A DNA stretch of 64,000 nucleotides. Origin: Nageia nagi (lineage: Eukaryota; Pinophyta). Below the pieces are notes generated by a model, which saw nothing but the letters and a program-made list of their open reading frames with translations, did no database searches and was not told where the DNA came from. The stretch's first letter is position 1, and each line of letters begins with the position of its first letter. The stretch is taken from assembly GCA_050084985.1 (NCBI GenBank), contig JBITNC010000001.1:123070001-123134000 (forward strand), given 5' to 3'. Made by a program: the position numbers and the translations under genes. Shown one piece after another: positions 46,551-59,949 of this stretch.

Positions 46551-47590
46551 TCCCATTTTGTGTCCCCTTCCCTTCATCTACATTTGTATTTGAACTTATT
46601 TTTTATGTGGCACTTTCCTGTTCTACATATAATTTAAATAAATAGGAGGATAAATATTAAATTAAGTACAATGAAAAATTTCAAATATAATAACTACAAG
46701 TATAGTATAAATGAACTATATACCTGAAGAAAATTGCTACCATCTATATTTCCTTTCATCCCATTTTGTGTCCCCTTCCCTTCATCTACATTCACATTTG
46801 AACTTTTTATTTTTTTTGTGGCACATTCTAGTTTCACATAAAATTATGATAAATGATAAATATAAGGATAAATATTAAACTAAGTAAAATGATAAAATTC
46901 CAAATGCGATAGCTACAAGTATAGTACAAATAAACTATATACGTAAATAAAATTGCTACCATCTTTATTGTCTTTTATCCCATTTTGTGTCCCCTTCCCT
47001 TCATCTACATTTGCAATTGAACTTTTTATTTGTTACATGGCATATTCATGTTTCACATATAATTATGATAAATGATAAATAAAAGGATAAATATTAAACT
47101 AAGTACAATGATAATATTCCAAATACAATAGTTGCAAGTGCAATACAAGTAAATTGTATACCTTAATGGAAGTGCTACAATCTACACTTTTTTTTATTTT
47201 CTTGTGTGATAAATTCAATAGCACTAACCTATGTAACATAAAATTATTATAAATACAACTATAAATATTAATCTAAGTACAAAACTCTTTGTAAGGCTAG
47301 CTCTTCAATGGAAATAAACACAAACTATATACTTGATTTGAAGTACCATAATCTACATTTTCTTGTGTCCCCTTCTCTTCATCTTCATTTGCATTTGAAC
47401 TTTTTTATTTTTTATGTAGCACTTTGTTTTCTCATATAGAATGATATATATTAAATTAAGTACAAAAATCATTGCAATATTTGCACTTGAGTGGAATAAG
47501 GAACAAGCTATATACCTAATTCTTATTATCATAAACTGTATTTTCTTCATTTTTCTTTCTTCCATTTTCTTGTGTTGCATTCCCCACATC
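46551..47590 (-). repeat. Tandem exon array 1 (about 210-bp period, four clear copies)
   Basis: tcccattttgtgtccccttcc starts at 46551, 46759 and 46978, with a fourth clear copy around 47357; degenerate ones lie near 47187 and 47544. On the minus strand each unit reads SSNxNVDEGKGTQNGxK followed by an (N)xDGSNF segment. It is then followed by a plausible splice donor (CAG|GTATAT at about 46733), with an AT-rich intron-like stretch between units. Coding potential of the short block is conserved better than the rest of the unit. The array lies within the decayed minus-strand gene. Confidence 0.6.
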
Positions 47591-47639
47591 CTAAATTAAA
47601 GATGTTTGTATGACAACATCAATATGTAAAATGCAATCT

Positions 47640-49650
47640 ACATATATGTGTAATGTCATAAGATAACTAAGCAATAAGATCAAGCTATCTAATTTAATAT
47701 CATTACAATACACATTTATATGCTCACCTCTTGTATTAAGATTAAAATATGAGAAGAGTTTGTCTCACTATAAGGTCAAGCATTCTATACCAATGCATTG
47801 GTCTCACCACCTCTCTACATGGAGCAAAATAAGTGGATTATAAAATACTAAGCATGTTATCAATTTTGAAAAACATCTCATAAATGTAATTTGCATAGAT
47901 GTGCAATGTCATAAGATAACTAGGAAACAAGATCAAGCTATCTAATTCACAATATGAATTCTTATCTCATTTCTTATAATATTAAAACTATATAATGTCA
48001 TTACAATGCACACATATATGCTCACCTTCTATATCGATCTCAAAATATGAGAAGATTTTATCTCATCGAAAGGTCAAGAATTCTCTATTGATGCATTGGT
48101 CTCACCATCTCTTTGCATGGACTAAAATAAGTGGATTATAAAATATTAATGACATTATCAATTTCAAAAAATATCTCATAAATGTAATTTTCATATATGT
48201 GCAATGTCATAACACAACTAGGCAAAAATATGAAGCTAATAATTTAATGTCATTACAATACACATTTATATGCTCATCTCTTGTATTGAGCTCAAAACAT
48301 GATAAGAGTTTGTATCACTGGAAGTTCAAGCATTCTCTAGTGATGTATTGGTCTCACCACCTCTCTACATGGAGAAAAATAAATGGATTATAAAATACTA
48401 AGCACTTCATCAATTTTGAAAAATATCTCATAAATGTAATTTGCATAGATGTACAATGTCATAAGATAACTAGGCAATAAGATCAAGCTATCTAATTTAC
48501 AATATGAATTGTTATCTCATTTTTTATAATATTAACACTATTTAATGTTTTTACAATACACATTTATATGCTCACCTTCTGTATCAAGCTCAAAATATGA
48601 GAAGAGTAATATGAATTATTATCTTGTTTCCTATAATATTAACACTATTTAATGTCTTTACAATACACATTTATATGCTCACCTTCTATATCAAGATCAA
48701 AACATGAGAAGAGTTTATCTCATCAGAAGGTCAAGCATTCTCTACTAGTGTATTGATCTCATCACCTCTTTGCATGGAGCAAAATAAGTGGATTATAAAA
48801 TATATAATGATATTATCAATTTCAAAAAATATCTCATAAATGCAATATGCATAGATGTGCAATGTCATAAGAAACCTAGGCAACAAGATCAAGCTATGTA
48901 ATTTAATTTCATTACAATATGCATTTATATGTTCACCTCTTGTATCAAGCTCAAAATATGTTAAAATTTTATCTCACTAGAAGGCTGAGCATTCTATACC
49001 AATGCATTGGTCTCATCACCTCTCTGCATGGAGAAAAATAAGTGGATTATAAAATATGAAGCACTTTGTCAATTCTAAAAAAATATATCATAAATGCTAT
49101 TTGTATAAATGTGCAATATCATATGATAACTAGGAAACAAGATCAAGCTATGTAATTTGATATCATTATAATACATATTTATATGCTCACCCCTTGTATC
49201 AAGCTCAAAACATGAGAAGCATTTATCTCACCAAAAGATCGAGCATTCTCTATCGATGCATTGATCTCACCATCTCTCTACATGGAGTAAAATAAGTGGA
49301 TTGTAAAATATTAATAATATTATCAATTTCAAAAAACATCTCATAAATGCAACCTACATAGATGTGCAATATCATACGACAACTACGCAACATGATCAAG
49401 CTATCTAATTTACAATATGAATTGTTATCTCATTTTCTATATTATGAAAACTATTTAATGTGATTACAATACATATTTATATGTACAATACATATTTATA
49501 TGCTACCCTCTTGTATCAAGATCAAAACATAAGAAGAGTTTGTCTTACTAACAAGTTGAGCATTCTCTACCAATGCATTGGTCTCACCACCTCTTTGCAT
49601 GGAATAAAATAAATGGAGTATTAAATATTTATGATATTATAAAAATTTAA
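47640..49650 (-). repeat. Tandem exon array 2 (252-309-bp period, eight copies)
   Basis: On the minus strand each unit has a donor-like GAG|GTGAGC or AAG|GTGAGC at the plus positions 47721, 48019, 48271, 48569, 48676, 48931, 49192 and 49501 (the last degenerate, the third altered). An acceptor-like ccatgtag/ccatgcaaag lies about 85 bp away, and the unit between encodes a related 28-residue block (GGETNALVENA.., then SETNSSHVL and a final IQE). The unit at 48569 is truncated after about 20 bp. Intervals alternate near 252 and 298 bp. In seven units with the codon after ENA, four have TGA and three have CGA, CAG or CAA. Confidence 0.6.
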
Positions 49651-49689
49651 AAACATCACATTACTTAAGAAGAACATAAATAAGAATCA

Positions 49690-50097
49690 AAAGCTCATAT
49701 CCTCAAGTGGGGGACTCTTTAATAATGCATTTTCATTACTAGTGTTTATTCCTTCTCTAGCAATGGTATCTCCATTATAAAAGATTTCATATTCATATCT
49801 ATCAACATATCTAGAATCTTTGAAGTGTATGATAGATGGTTCACTTAATTCTTCCAATTCCTCCAAGGATATAGGTACAAGTCTACCCTAAATATGGAAA
49901 ATATACATCAGTGCACTAGATATGAAACTAACTACAAAAATTTAACTAGCAAAAAATAATACACATACCTTTATGTGTCCATTTATTAAATGTAGCTTCC
50001 AACGAGCTTCTCTCTTTTCTTGCAAATCATAGTTCATCATATCTGTAGCAATCATTTTTGTGCTTCCATTGATAGGTCTAATTTTGAGGTTACCTTC
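49690..50097 (-). pseudogene. Two exons of the tandem-exon gene
   Basis: The upstream exon (about 49970-50097) reads EGNLKIRPINGSTKMIATDM then YDLQEKREARWKLHLINGHI and KG at a donor-like site before gtatgtg. The next (about 49690-49890) starts after a tttag acceptor with GRLVPISLEELEELSEPSII, then HFKDSRYVDRYEYEIFYNGD, TIAREGINTSNENALLKSPP and LEDMSF, then a stop. No stop interrupts either exon, which is notable among the decay around it. The frame fits across the proposed intron. No family recognised. The exon is cut at its 5' end by the LTR element at 50098 and resumes at 54948. Confidence 0.6.
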
Positions 50098-50772
50098 TAT
50101 AGACACCTAAAAATGATTTATTATTTATTTAACAAATTATATTTTAGATATCTACAAAAGTATTAAAAGCAATATAAGAAATGCTAAGATAAATTTTATA
50201 GTACAATGCAATGCCATGTGTTATATTAAATGCTATAGTATTTACCATGGTTCATATTTTAAAGTATTTGGAATACAACATGATTATATTATTATTATAT
50301 ATCAGCTTTCACTCCTTTCTATTTCCTTGCAGGTTATAAGTACATGAGTTTGAGGTTGACATCCATATCGGATATCTTTGATAGGTGGTTTTCTCATACA
50401 TCATACTTACAATGTCTTTTCATGCCATCTATTAAAATATCTATTTTCTTTGAGCTATTACTATATGTTATATTTTATGTTTTATCTAATTCTATAGGTT
50501 TTACAATATCCACACCATAGAGTTCATATGCCCCCCACACCAAGTGAATCCATGATCCAGAGCTATGAATATAAGAGATGTCATTATTTGATTATACATG
50601 ATTCATTATCACTATCGAAGTCTATCTATGATTTGATCCACTCCATATACCTTAAGGATTGCCTTATCATAATTAGATGCACATGTTTCATTTATTCATC
50701 TATTTGAATAAGTGTCATATTCATAGATTTATTTTGTACTTATATTATTATTTGCATAATTAATTATCTACA
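50098..50772 (+). repeat. 5' LTR
   Basis: 675 bp, partner of 54254-54942. Visible differences at many sites, with small indels, indicate an old insertion. Confidence 0.88.
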
Positions 50773-51469
50773 ATTTGGTGAACCCTAACTAATCCTACAA
50801 ACCCTAAATTTTTTATTTGAAGGCATCATTTTTCTGAGGAGTCTTACATTAGAAACCCTAGATTCTAATCTATTTTGTGTTCAATTAATTTTCCTCAGAT
50901 TTAGAAAAATTTATTGCTCAAAAAAAATTCTTGAAAAATTTCATTATAGAAAAATCCAATTTTGGAAGGTCATGTTATTCAATTTGGTGAGATCTGGCAT
51001 TAGAAGTTTTTTTCCAAACCATAGATAAATATAATTGGAAACTTTTTCTAAATTTTTTAGGTCTAGATTTGCATATTTTGGTTGAGTTTTAGAAAACATT
51101 TGTTGAAAATATCACATTGAAAAATCATAAATTTTAAAAATATTTTGCAACTATTTAGTGACTTGTTTCATGATAAAAACTTGTCAAAACCATAGGTCAT
51201 CATAGTAGGTAACTTTTTGAGATTAATTTGGGCTTATTGCATGCATTTTTATCAAGATTTCTAGAGATTTTCAAATAAAATATTTTTGCATAAAAAATTG
51301 AATTTTGAAAGTTATTTTCTTGAATTTTGAAAATTCTAGCATCATAAAACTTGTCCCACATCATAGATATAACTGTTAGCAATTTATTTTCAATTTTGCA
51401 TGGTGGAAAAGTATTTATTCTATCATATTTCCTAAAATTTTGTACAAATATCTATATCTTGCATTTTGG

Positions 51470-52540
51470 CATGGATATTATAGCTAAAAATGGTTTCCTT
51501 GAATATTTGAATATGATAAGTGATTTATTTGCACCTTCTCCTAAACAAAAAATGCCTAAGGATATGGATATTATGCAAAATAATAATAGAAAAAAATCTT
51601 ATGATGAAATGAGTTTATTAAATTCATGATTAACTACTATAAATGATGATGATGTGAAAAATTATGTGTCAATTATAGAAAACCAAATGAATGATAATCA
51701 TAGTGATGATGATTATATGTCTAAAATTGATTATGATGCATATTTAAACCTTGAAACTATAGATAAGTTTGATATGTATAATATTTCATTTAGAAATTTT
51801 TCACCTCAAAATAAACTCAAGAAAATTAAAGAGCATATGTTATCCAATCCTTCTTTGATGTTAGGCATTTATATTGATCTTGATTTAAGAAAAAATATCA
51901 TGCATTTACAACAAAAGAACTAGATACATTATTAGAATATCCATATGCAAAGAAATATTGTATGCAAAAATTTGAGAAAGAGAAAATACAAAAGCAACAA
52001 CATAATTCTAAACCTCAACCTAAAATGTAACCTAAACCTCAAATTTAGACTCAACCTAAATAATCAAAACCAAAATAATATTGGCAAAAAGTAATACCTT
52101 AGGAAACCTCAAAACCACATGATGTCCATGCTATAGAAAATCCAAAACATGATGCCTATATCATAGAAAATCCAAAATAGGGTGCCCATGTCATGAAAAT
52201 TGATCCACCACTAAAAGTAGAAAAAGAAACATTTTATCAATAGAGCATAAGAAATTTTTTAGTCAAATTAGACCCAGTTGAGATCTGATTATAGCTATGT
52301 AGAATGGAAAGAGATTGACCTTTTAAATAGTATCAATTTAAGATTGAACTTATTAATACTTTTTTGCAAATGGGAACATTTAACATATATACTCCATTAG
52401 TGCAACTTCCAGCTCTTGATACTATTGAGAGAGTAATAGCTCAAGGTAAAGAAAATTCAATGGAAAATATAAACAAAGGAATACAATTTCTTATGGGAAA
52501 ATATGCTAATAATGTTGGTGGCTCCACCAACCCATAGTGT
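51470..52540 (+). pseudogene. Gag-like remnant of the 50098-54942 element
   Basis: Plus-strand text is protein-like in pieces: MDIIAKNGFLEYLNMISDLF and APSPKQKMPKDMDIM (51471-51570), DDYMSKIDYDAYLNLETIDK (51705-51765), then a repeat-rich stretch of Pro/Lys/Gln codons (about 51990-52200). It ends with TPLVQLPALDTIERVIAQGK then FLMGKYANNVGGSTNP and a stop at 52540. No zinc knuckle or enzyme motif is visible; Gag is assigned by position after the PBS only. Confidence 0.4.
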
Positions 52541-53319
52541 ACTCTAAATTATATTTCTACATATCATATAGGGTGCATTTCATATAGGTTGCATATAATT
52601 TGAGTCAATATCATGCATGCATTTGGTTACCATGGTAAATTTCATCAAGTTTTTAATCATGCTATCTTCGCATCTTCATATTTTCAATCATGTTCTACTA
52701 CTTATTTTTCTTTTTCATCTTTTCATCATCATCATTTCATAAGTTTTCTTTCATCAAATATTTTTCTTATCTCTATCTCTATCAAGGTTCTCAAATTTTC
52801 CATGTTAATCAAATGTCTCATGTATAAGGTAATCTTGTGTCTAGTTACAACATTCCATATTAGTTGCATTTCATGAAAAATATCATAACAAAATAAAAAA
52901 AAAAAGTAAAAAAATATAAACAAGAAAAATTAGGATAAGGTGGATATAGTCTCATCTAGGTGTAGTATAAGTTTTAGTTGGGCATAATATAATTTTCAAA
53001 TTGGGGTAGTGTGATTTTTTAGCTAGGGGCATGATAAAAATCCGATATAAAAGGTTAAAAATGTAAAAATTCAGAGTTCAAAATTAGAAATCGTTCAAAA
53101 TTACCCATTCTAGGGGTATGAAGGTAAGTACAAGGAAAGTATATCATCTCAATTATAATCATATTTATGTTGTATTATGATATGTTATTTTTATCATGTA
53201 TAAGATTAGTTTGCATAATTATTTAAAAATTAGAGCACCCACAACATATGAAAACTATCTTCAAAGCGTTAGTGTTGTAAATTCATTATACTATTCATTG
53301 CAAAATTTGTTGTAATTGA

Positions 53320-53775
53320 TGAATTAAGACCACTATTTCTTTGAATATCTAGTATAAAATGTAAACATTACATACATTTTTATTATGAATGCTATTTCAA
53401 ATGGAATGCATGTTTTACTCATGAAATCTAAAATGACCATTATTTTTTTGCATGTCTAGTATGAAAAGTGAACATTGCATATGCTAGCTATTCTTATGAA
53501 TGCTATTTCAAATAGAATGCATATTTTACTAATGAAATCTAAAATTTTAAGACCACTATTTCTCTAAATATTTGGTATAAAAAGTGAACATTGCATATGT
53601 TGTTCTTATGACTTCTTTTTCAAATGGAATGAATGTTTTACTAATAAAACATAAAAATTCAAGGCCATTGTATCTCTGTATATCTAGTATAATATAACAG
53701 CATTGCATATGCTTATCTCATGATTATTTTTTACAAGAATAGATGTTGTACTAATGATAGTCAAAATTTTTAGGC
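53320..53775. repeat. Tandem repeat of 105-117 bp, four copies
   Basis: A (aa)gaccactatttctttgaatatctagtat phrase recurs near 53326, 53433, 53550 and 53661, each followed by gtgaacattgcatatgct and aaatggaatgcatgttttact. Confidence 0.82.
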
Positions 53776-54253
53776 CATGGAAACCCCATGAGTACAATAT
53801 CCTCAAAATTGTAGGACAAATTGATAAAAAGAGAATGAAAATCTTGAGGCATATCAAAAAATAACTCATCAGCTAAATAATTGTAGATTATATGTTATCA
53901 TACCATTATTCTATAAGGTAATATTATATTTATTTCATACTTGCTTTTTTTAATATGAAAATTATTATCATGGATGTGATCTATGTAGGTATTATTTCTT
54001 TTATTTCCATAGATTATCCTAGAGATTAAGACCCCCACAATACCTAAAAAGTTACTCTGCATACAAGATAACATTTTGGTATGAAAAGAGAAAGGCCATT
54101 CTAGATAAAAAAGGGGAAAAATGAGATATCATATATCAATAAATGAATCATAAAAGGGAATCTTATTTTGATTTTAATTTTTTTTACTTCTCTAAAGCTC
54201 TTTGGATTATGCAATTTTAATGATTTTCATTTCATATACAAAGAGGGACAAAA

Positions 54254-54942
54254 TGTATACACTTAAAAATGATTTATTTATTTAATAAATCATATTTTAG
54301 ATATTTATAAAATCATTAAAGACAATATTATAAATGATAAGATAAATTTAATATTACAATGCAATACCATCTATTATACTAAATGCTATATTATTTATCA
54401 TTGTTCATATTTTGAAGTATCTTGAATACAATAATTATTATATTATTATTATATGTCAATTTTCATTTCTTTTTATTTATTTATAGGTTATATATATAGG
54501 AATTGGAGGTTGAAATCCCTATCGAATATCTCTGATAGATGGTTATCTCATACATCGTATTTATGATGTATTTTGATGCCATTTATTAGAAGATCTATTT
54601 TCTCTAAGCTACTACTATATGTTATATTTTGTGCATTATCTAATTCTATAGGTTGTATGATATCCATATCATAGAGCTCATACACCTCCCATATTGTGTG
54701 AATCCATGATCCAGAGCTACAAATAAAAGAGACATCATTATTTGATTATACATGATCCATTACTGCTATTGAACTCATCTTTGATCCGATCCAATTCTCC
54801 ATATATCTCTTCCATACCTTAAGGATTATCTTATTATAATTAAGTGCACACTTTTCATTTATTTATCTATATATTTGAATAAGTATCATATTTTAGAATT
54901 ATTTTATGATTATACTATTATTTACATAATTTATTGTCTCCA
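54254..54942 (+). repeat. 3' LTR
   Basis: 689 bp, TG...CA, preceded by the purine tract aaagagggacaaaa. Confidence 0.9.
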
Positions 54943-54947
54943 CCTTC

Positions 54948-55010
54948 TTCTCGATTATAGAAACCTTCACCAATCTATTTCATTTAGAGTTATAATTGTT
55001 GAAAATACAT
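54948..55010 (-). pseudogene. 5' piece of the exon split by the LTR element
   Basis: Joining this to 50097 after removing one ccttc copy gives IGEGFYNREEGNLKI in frame, preceded by an acceptor-like gaaatag near 55000. This confirms the insertion hit an exon. I could not follow the gene further upstream with confidence. Confidence 0.5.
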
Positions 55011-56149
55011 TTTTAGGATTTTATTTTAATTTTAAGTATTTTAATGGGTTATATGTTGATGGTATTGAAGTTATAATTTAGCAATAATATCTTCTACAAC
55101 TTTATTCATCATTTCTATATCAGTGCATATTTATGAAATAATAGCATTTTTAAATAGATATTCAAATATTTTTGGAACATACCCCATTTATAATGAATTC
55201 ATAATAAACATAAGCCGTTGGCAACATGGAAATAGCCATATTAGATCTACAAATTGTAATAATATTCATTAGAAACCAATAAATGGTACTTTTCCCCATG
55301 AAATCATGAAATATAATTTCCATATTGCATAATATTTTACATGTGAGCAATAATTTTACCAATTTATGACCTTATATACTTTCTATCTATACAAATGTCA
55401 TATACACAAGATATCAATCTTTTTGATCCATAACCACTATGCTAGTATGATCAATATTTGAAAGAACCCATAATTACTCTTTATTCATGTCATTGATAAC
55501 ATGAAAATGATGGAATTAATCTTTAGGAAAAAACATGCATTCAATTGGTATTGAAAAATAATTATTTAGATATTTAGCATTTAAAAATCATGCATCTATG
55601 TAATAATGAAAAATTTGCACATGTATTTAATTGAACCTAATTTTCATAATTTAAAATATCTTTTTTTTATTAAGTAATAATCATGTTGGACATCTATTTA
55701 ATTTAGCAAAACTAGAATTTAATCCTAACACTTGGATCATTTTCTAATTTTGTATAAAACACATCCTACCATCATTCATTTTGTATTAATGAATATTAAA
55801 AATAACACATAATCAATTTTACATACAATGCATAATGTAAACATTCAATATTTTCCTTTTTTATTATTTTCGATCATCATAGGGCAAATTGTACATCAAT
55901 TTTACTATTTATATGCCATTGATGGTGTGGAATTAGCAAAATTATTTTTTTAAGAATAAATCACAACCATTTAAAATAGTTTCCTTTATTTTGCATACAT
56001 GATCTAACACTTATGAGCCATAAAATTGACCTTCTAAAAAAAATCATATGCTCAGCTAGGGTTTGGGGGAAAAACCAAATAAAAAGGTAAATTTGGCATT
56101 GACCTACCCATCATTTATATTTTTGATGCTTTATTATTTGATTGTTTGA
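55011..56149. other. No gene recognised
   Basis: Very AT-rich. The minus-strand 66-codon frame at 55162-55362 might be an upstream exon of the tandem-exon gene, but it has no support beyond being open. Confidence 0.45.
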
Positions 56150-57184
56150 CATTGACATCTAGCTTGGTGACTCGATTGATCCTTCATCATTTGGTTCTTC
56201 TTTGAATTTGTTTCCTCCAACCATTAGATTATTGGATAATCTCTTAACCTGGTAGAAAATGATTAGCACATAGTAGAGAGATCCCTGATGAGGCAAAAGG
56301 GACACATCACTAAGTATCTTTGTAACCTTCCATTCAAGCATGTGGTAAGTATTATTTTATTTTCTATTTCTTTTATATTACCTTCTATTTCACTTTATTT
56401 CCCATGTTTTGCTTGATTTTCTTTGAGAAATGTTGCATTTTCATTATGTAACTATTTTCTCACCATGTTTTTCCCTTTGGAAGTTATTTTAGTGGTTATT
56501 GTCCTTGTTTGCTTGTAGTTGTTAATCATTTTCATCTTTTTCAATGAATAATGTGGATTTTTCTTTAATTTTATAAGCTAGAAAGGTCCTTGTGAGGGGT
56601 GGAACCATGATGATAACAACTTTGAAGAAGACTAGGAGTTGACTTAGAACCAACCATGAGGATGATATCCTTATGAAGTCTAGTTTAAACAATTTAGTCA
56701 CTACGAACCTATTTAGTATGACTTGCATTTATTGACAACATTGGTGGAGAGATGGGATCTTAATACCAACACTTTCACCTTCCCTTAGGTGAAATGATTG
56801 TCACTCTCCTTGATGTTTATAGGATATGGAGGATCCCTATTCAAGGATGATTAGTTCATCATTTAAAAATTGGAAACAATGAGGATCGATAGACCCTGAT
56901 ATAATGGTTGACTAGGGAGGGAGATCATGATTGGGAGCATAGGTTAGTTCACTTTACAAAGGCATGCAAAGTCTTCTTCTCCTACTAGGCACTCTAAACT
57001 CCTAATTACCTCCACTATATGCACTTATCTATGCTTAAATAAGAGTAATTTAGCTTTTCTACTAGGTATGATTTGATTTTTCATGACATATGTGCCAGGG
57101 GAACTAGGTATGGATGGGATCCTATTGTCCTAGCATAATTGTACATGGATATACATAATATTTTATATTTAGATAAGTTTAACA
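56150..57184 (+). pseudogene. Plant mobile domain (PMD) protein, copy 2, 5' part
   Basis: The PMD signature is clear: YDLHLLTTLVERWDLNTNTF then TFP (56716-56785), a one-base shift, and GEMIVTLLDVYRIWRIPIQG (about 56788-56847). Further on, HYMHLSMLK-like text near 57020, RYDLIFHDICARGTRYGWDP, and LYMDIHNILYLDKFNMTIM (57139-57195) match the family LALAxLYxDL region. Upstream 56150-56580 is probably intron and first exon but is not decodable. The reading is cut by the LTR element starting about 57185 and picks up at 62429. The last residues run a few bases past 57185, so that boundary is uncertain by about 10-15 bp. Confidence 0.78.
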
Positions 57185-57638
57185 TGACCATTATGCACTC
57201 TATAAACTAAGATCTCTTGTATCTCCTCCAATAAATATAACTAAGAATAAATCATTTATATAAATGAGAACACACAATGCATACTAATTCTTCTAACTTT
57301 TGGAAGTACATCCACTTTGAACCATTTCTTTTATTACTTCTCACAAGAGAACTCTTCTATAATTTCTCAAGAATTATTTACAAAGCTCTTATAAGAGAAT
57401 TCTTATAACTCTACAAGATTAGCGTCTCTATGCTTCTACAAGTATAATGAGATGAGGGGTACATCTCTATTTATAAAATAAAACCCACTCTTTAATGTCT
57501 CTTTTATCCAAGGGTAAGGTTAAATATTTTTTCATATTTATTCTTTTAATATTTTAAAGTATCTAAACATATTTTAAGTATTAAATGAATTCATATTAAA
57601 GATAAATATTATACAATAAGGTATTATAATTTCTAACA
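57185..57638 (-). repeat. 3' LTR of NC copy B
   Basis: About 454 bp; the end next to the purine tract is sharp (57638), while the outer end near 57185 is diverged. Minus-strand TATA-like TTTTATAAATAGAG lies near 57466-57479. Confidence 0.8.
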
Positions 57639-59949
57639 CTCTTCCTTAATGCAATATTGAGGTAGAGAGTCTAAAAGATAAAGAGAAAGAGTAAAAGAAT
57701 TCTCCTCCATAAGAATATAATTAAAGATGAGAATTATGAGAAGTAATAAATATAATGGTTCTACAATGGCTCAACTACTTAACCATTTTAACAAATAATT
57801 TTATAGTACAATCATTAACTATAAATAATTTTAATGTACAAGAGTTATCATTAAATAACATGTTGATATGATGAGCCTCTATGAGCTTGCATATCCAAAG
57901 TAACTTGTAATATCAAGAAGAAATCTAAAAGCTATAAGAAGGTCATAAATAAGATCAATTAGATGCATTATACATTTATTTGTAAATGAATCAAATAATA
58001 TTATTTATAAATTGATAAAATGATATATACAAAGATGTCAAGTAATCATATATGCATAATATCAAAGATAACATACATCATCAACTATGATATCTAGAAA
58101 TATCACATATGCATACAAAATGTATCATCCGTAAGCATGTATATCAATAATATCATATATGTATAATATCAACATAATATTAATAATTTAAAAAAAAATT
58201 GATTTTTAATTTTTAATTTAATTTAATTTTTATTGTTATTTGTATTTATTTTTGGTATATGAGGGTGTCATCACATCATAACCTTTTCATAACATTTTTC
58301 TCCCCTTTGATGACAACATCACCAATCAAATACTCTTATGATAATGTTACTTTAACCATGCCATAAACTAATAAATGTCAACTTGATTAAACTATCAAAT
58401 CAATATTTACAAGCCATAACAACTTGATTATATCATCAAGTTAAGATTTTTAAGTTATAGATACCAACTTGACTAAATACAAAGCTAATATTTAAAAAGC
58501 AAAGTATAAGTTACAAATACCAACTTGACTATGCTACTAGTCAAGATGTATATAATAAAATTTGATAGCTTTAATACATGAATATGGATTCAAATTTTAT
58601 CAAACAATTACAATTTAAAGAAGAGCAAACCTTTTTAACCACTTCAATAACATGCAATCATGGAGATGGGTGCACCTTTTTAACCACTCCAATAATACAA
58701 TCATAGAGAAGAGTGAATTTTTTTACCATACCATCCACTACAACTTGCTTATAAGTAGCAATATGGTAATCAATCCATCATCATGGATATAACTTACCAA
58801 TATGAAAGTAAAAATATGGCAAATGGTGCACTATAAGTCATCATTAAAATACTAATTCAATACTTATAGTCATATATATAACAAATATTCTTGGAATCGA
58901 TCCATCAACATGCATATTCTTCTATCAACATTGAAATATAGAGGTATCAATCCATAAATATGGATAATATTTTCAATTATAGAAGTATAATGGTATTAAT
59001 CCATAAATATAGATAAACTTCTCAAACATAAAACTATATTAAAAAAACTTAAATTTTATACTCCTCCTTAAGAGTAACTTTATAAAAATAAATTGCATAT
59101 TACTAAGCTCTACAAAATTAGAAAAAAATGTAAACTTTCTAAAAGTACTCATACATGTCCTTTTGCTTATGCAAAAGCAATTAATATTGAATTATCTTCA
59201 ATAAATCTTATGAAGAAAATTTAGAAACTTTGCACTCTAACAAGTATATTATCTAATGTGCATAAGTAAAATTTTGAAAATTAATACATAACAATTCTAA
59301 CATTGAGAAAGTTTACAATTATGAATATGATAATTCATAATCCAATGCATTTTAAACATAATAATTTTTTTGCCATATAAATCAATGCAAATTCAACTAA
59401 TAAGGATAGTGAATATTATAAGGTTTAAAATTTTTTACCTAACTTTTCACTTCAAACACTTTGCACATCCACAACAATTTTAATAATGTGCATATACAAG
59501 CATAATAACATTGCAACTAATAAAGATAATGCATATGAAGTTTGAAAGAAATTTTTACTTCAAATATTAGTACATCCAAGCACTATTATTCATATTCAAA
59601 AATAATTAATCTTATGCATATTCATAACAATTAGTATTTAATGCAACTTCCCCCTTTTCCTTTGTTATAAAAAATATTTAAAAAAATACACAAGAAAAAA
59701 AATGCATTAAAGTGTGCAAAACTTGGTTTGCAATGTATTGGATATTATCAAATAATTATTAAATGGTTGCAAATTTTAACTTTCAAAAAATAAAGCCTAT
59801 GCATAATACTTAAGAAATGTGTAATAAATTTAGCTTTATAATATGCTCACATAGTGTTACGATAAAATACAATTTTTGCTCAAGTATATTAAAAAATCAA
59901 TTAACTTTATTTGTGAGACTTAAAAAATCATATAAACCATATGGATTAT

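Larger units (their letters stand above)
50098..54942 (+). mobile_element. LTR retrotransposon inserted in the tandem-exon gene
   Basis: 4,845 bp, flanked by the perfect 5-bp duplication ccttc (50093-50097 and 54943-54947). LTRs of about 675 and 689 bp match along their length (for example taaaaatgattta at the start, ttacataatttattgtctcca/ttgcataattaattatctaca at the end). The 5' LTR start is mutated (TA for TG). A primer-site-like TTTGGTGAACC lies at 50774-50784 and a purine tract at 54240-54253. Apart from a short Gag-like remnant there is no pol, so it was non-autonomous or has lost its enzymes. Confidence 0.88.

Noticed and set aside
47640-49650. CRISPR-like array (regular repeats with spacers)
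   Set aside because: Repeat units are long, diverged and AT-rich with splice-like borders, and the sequence is eukaryotic; no short identical repeats with unique spacers.
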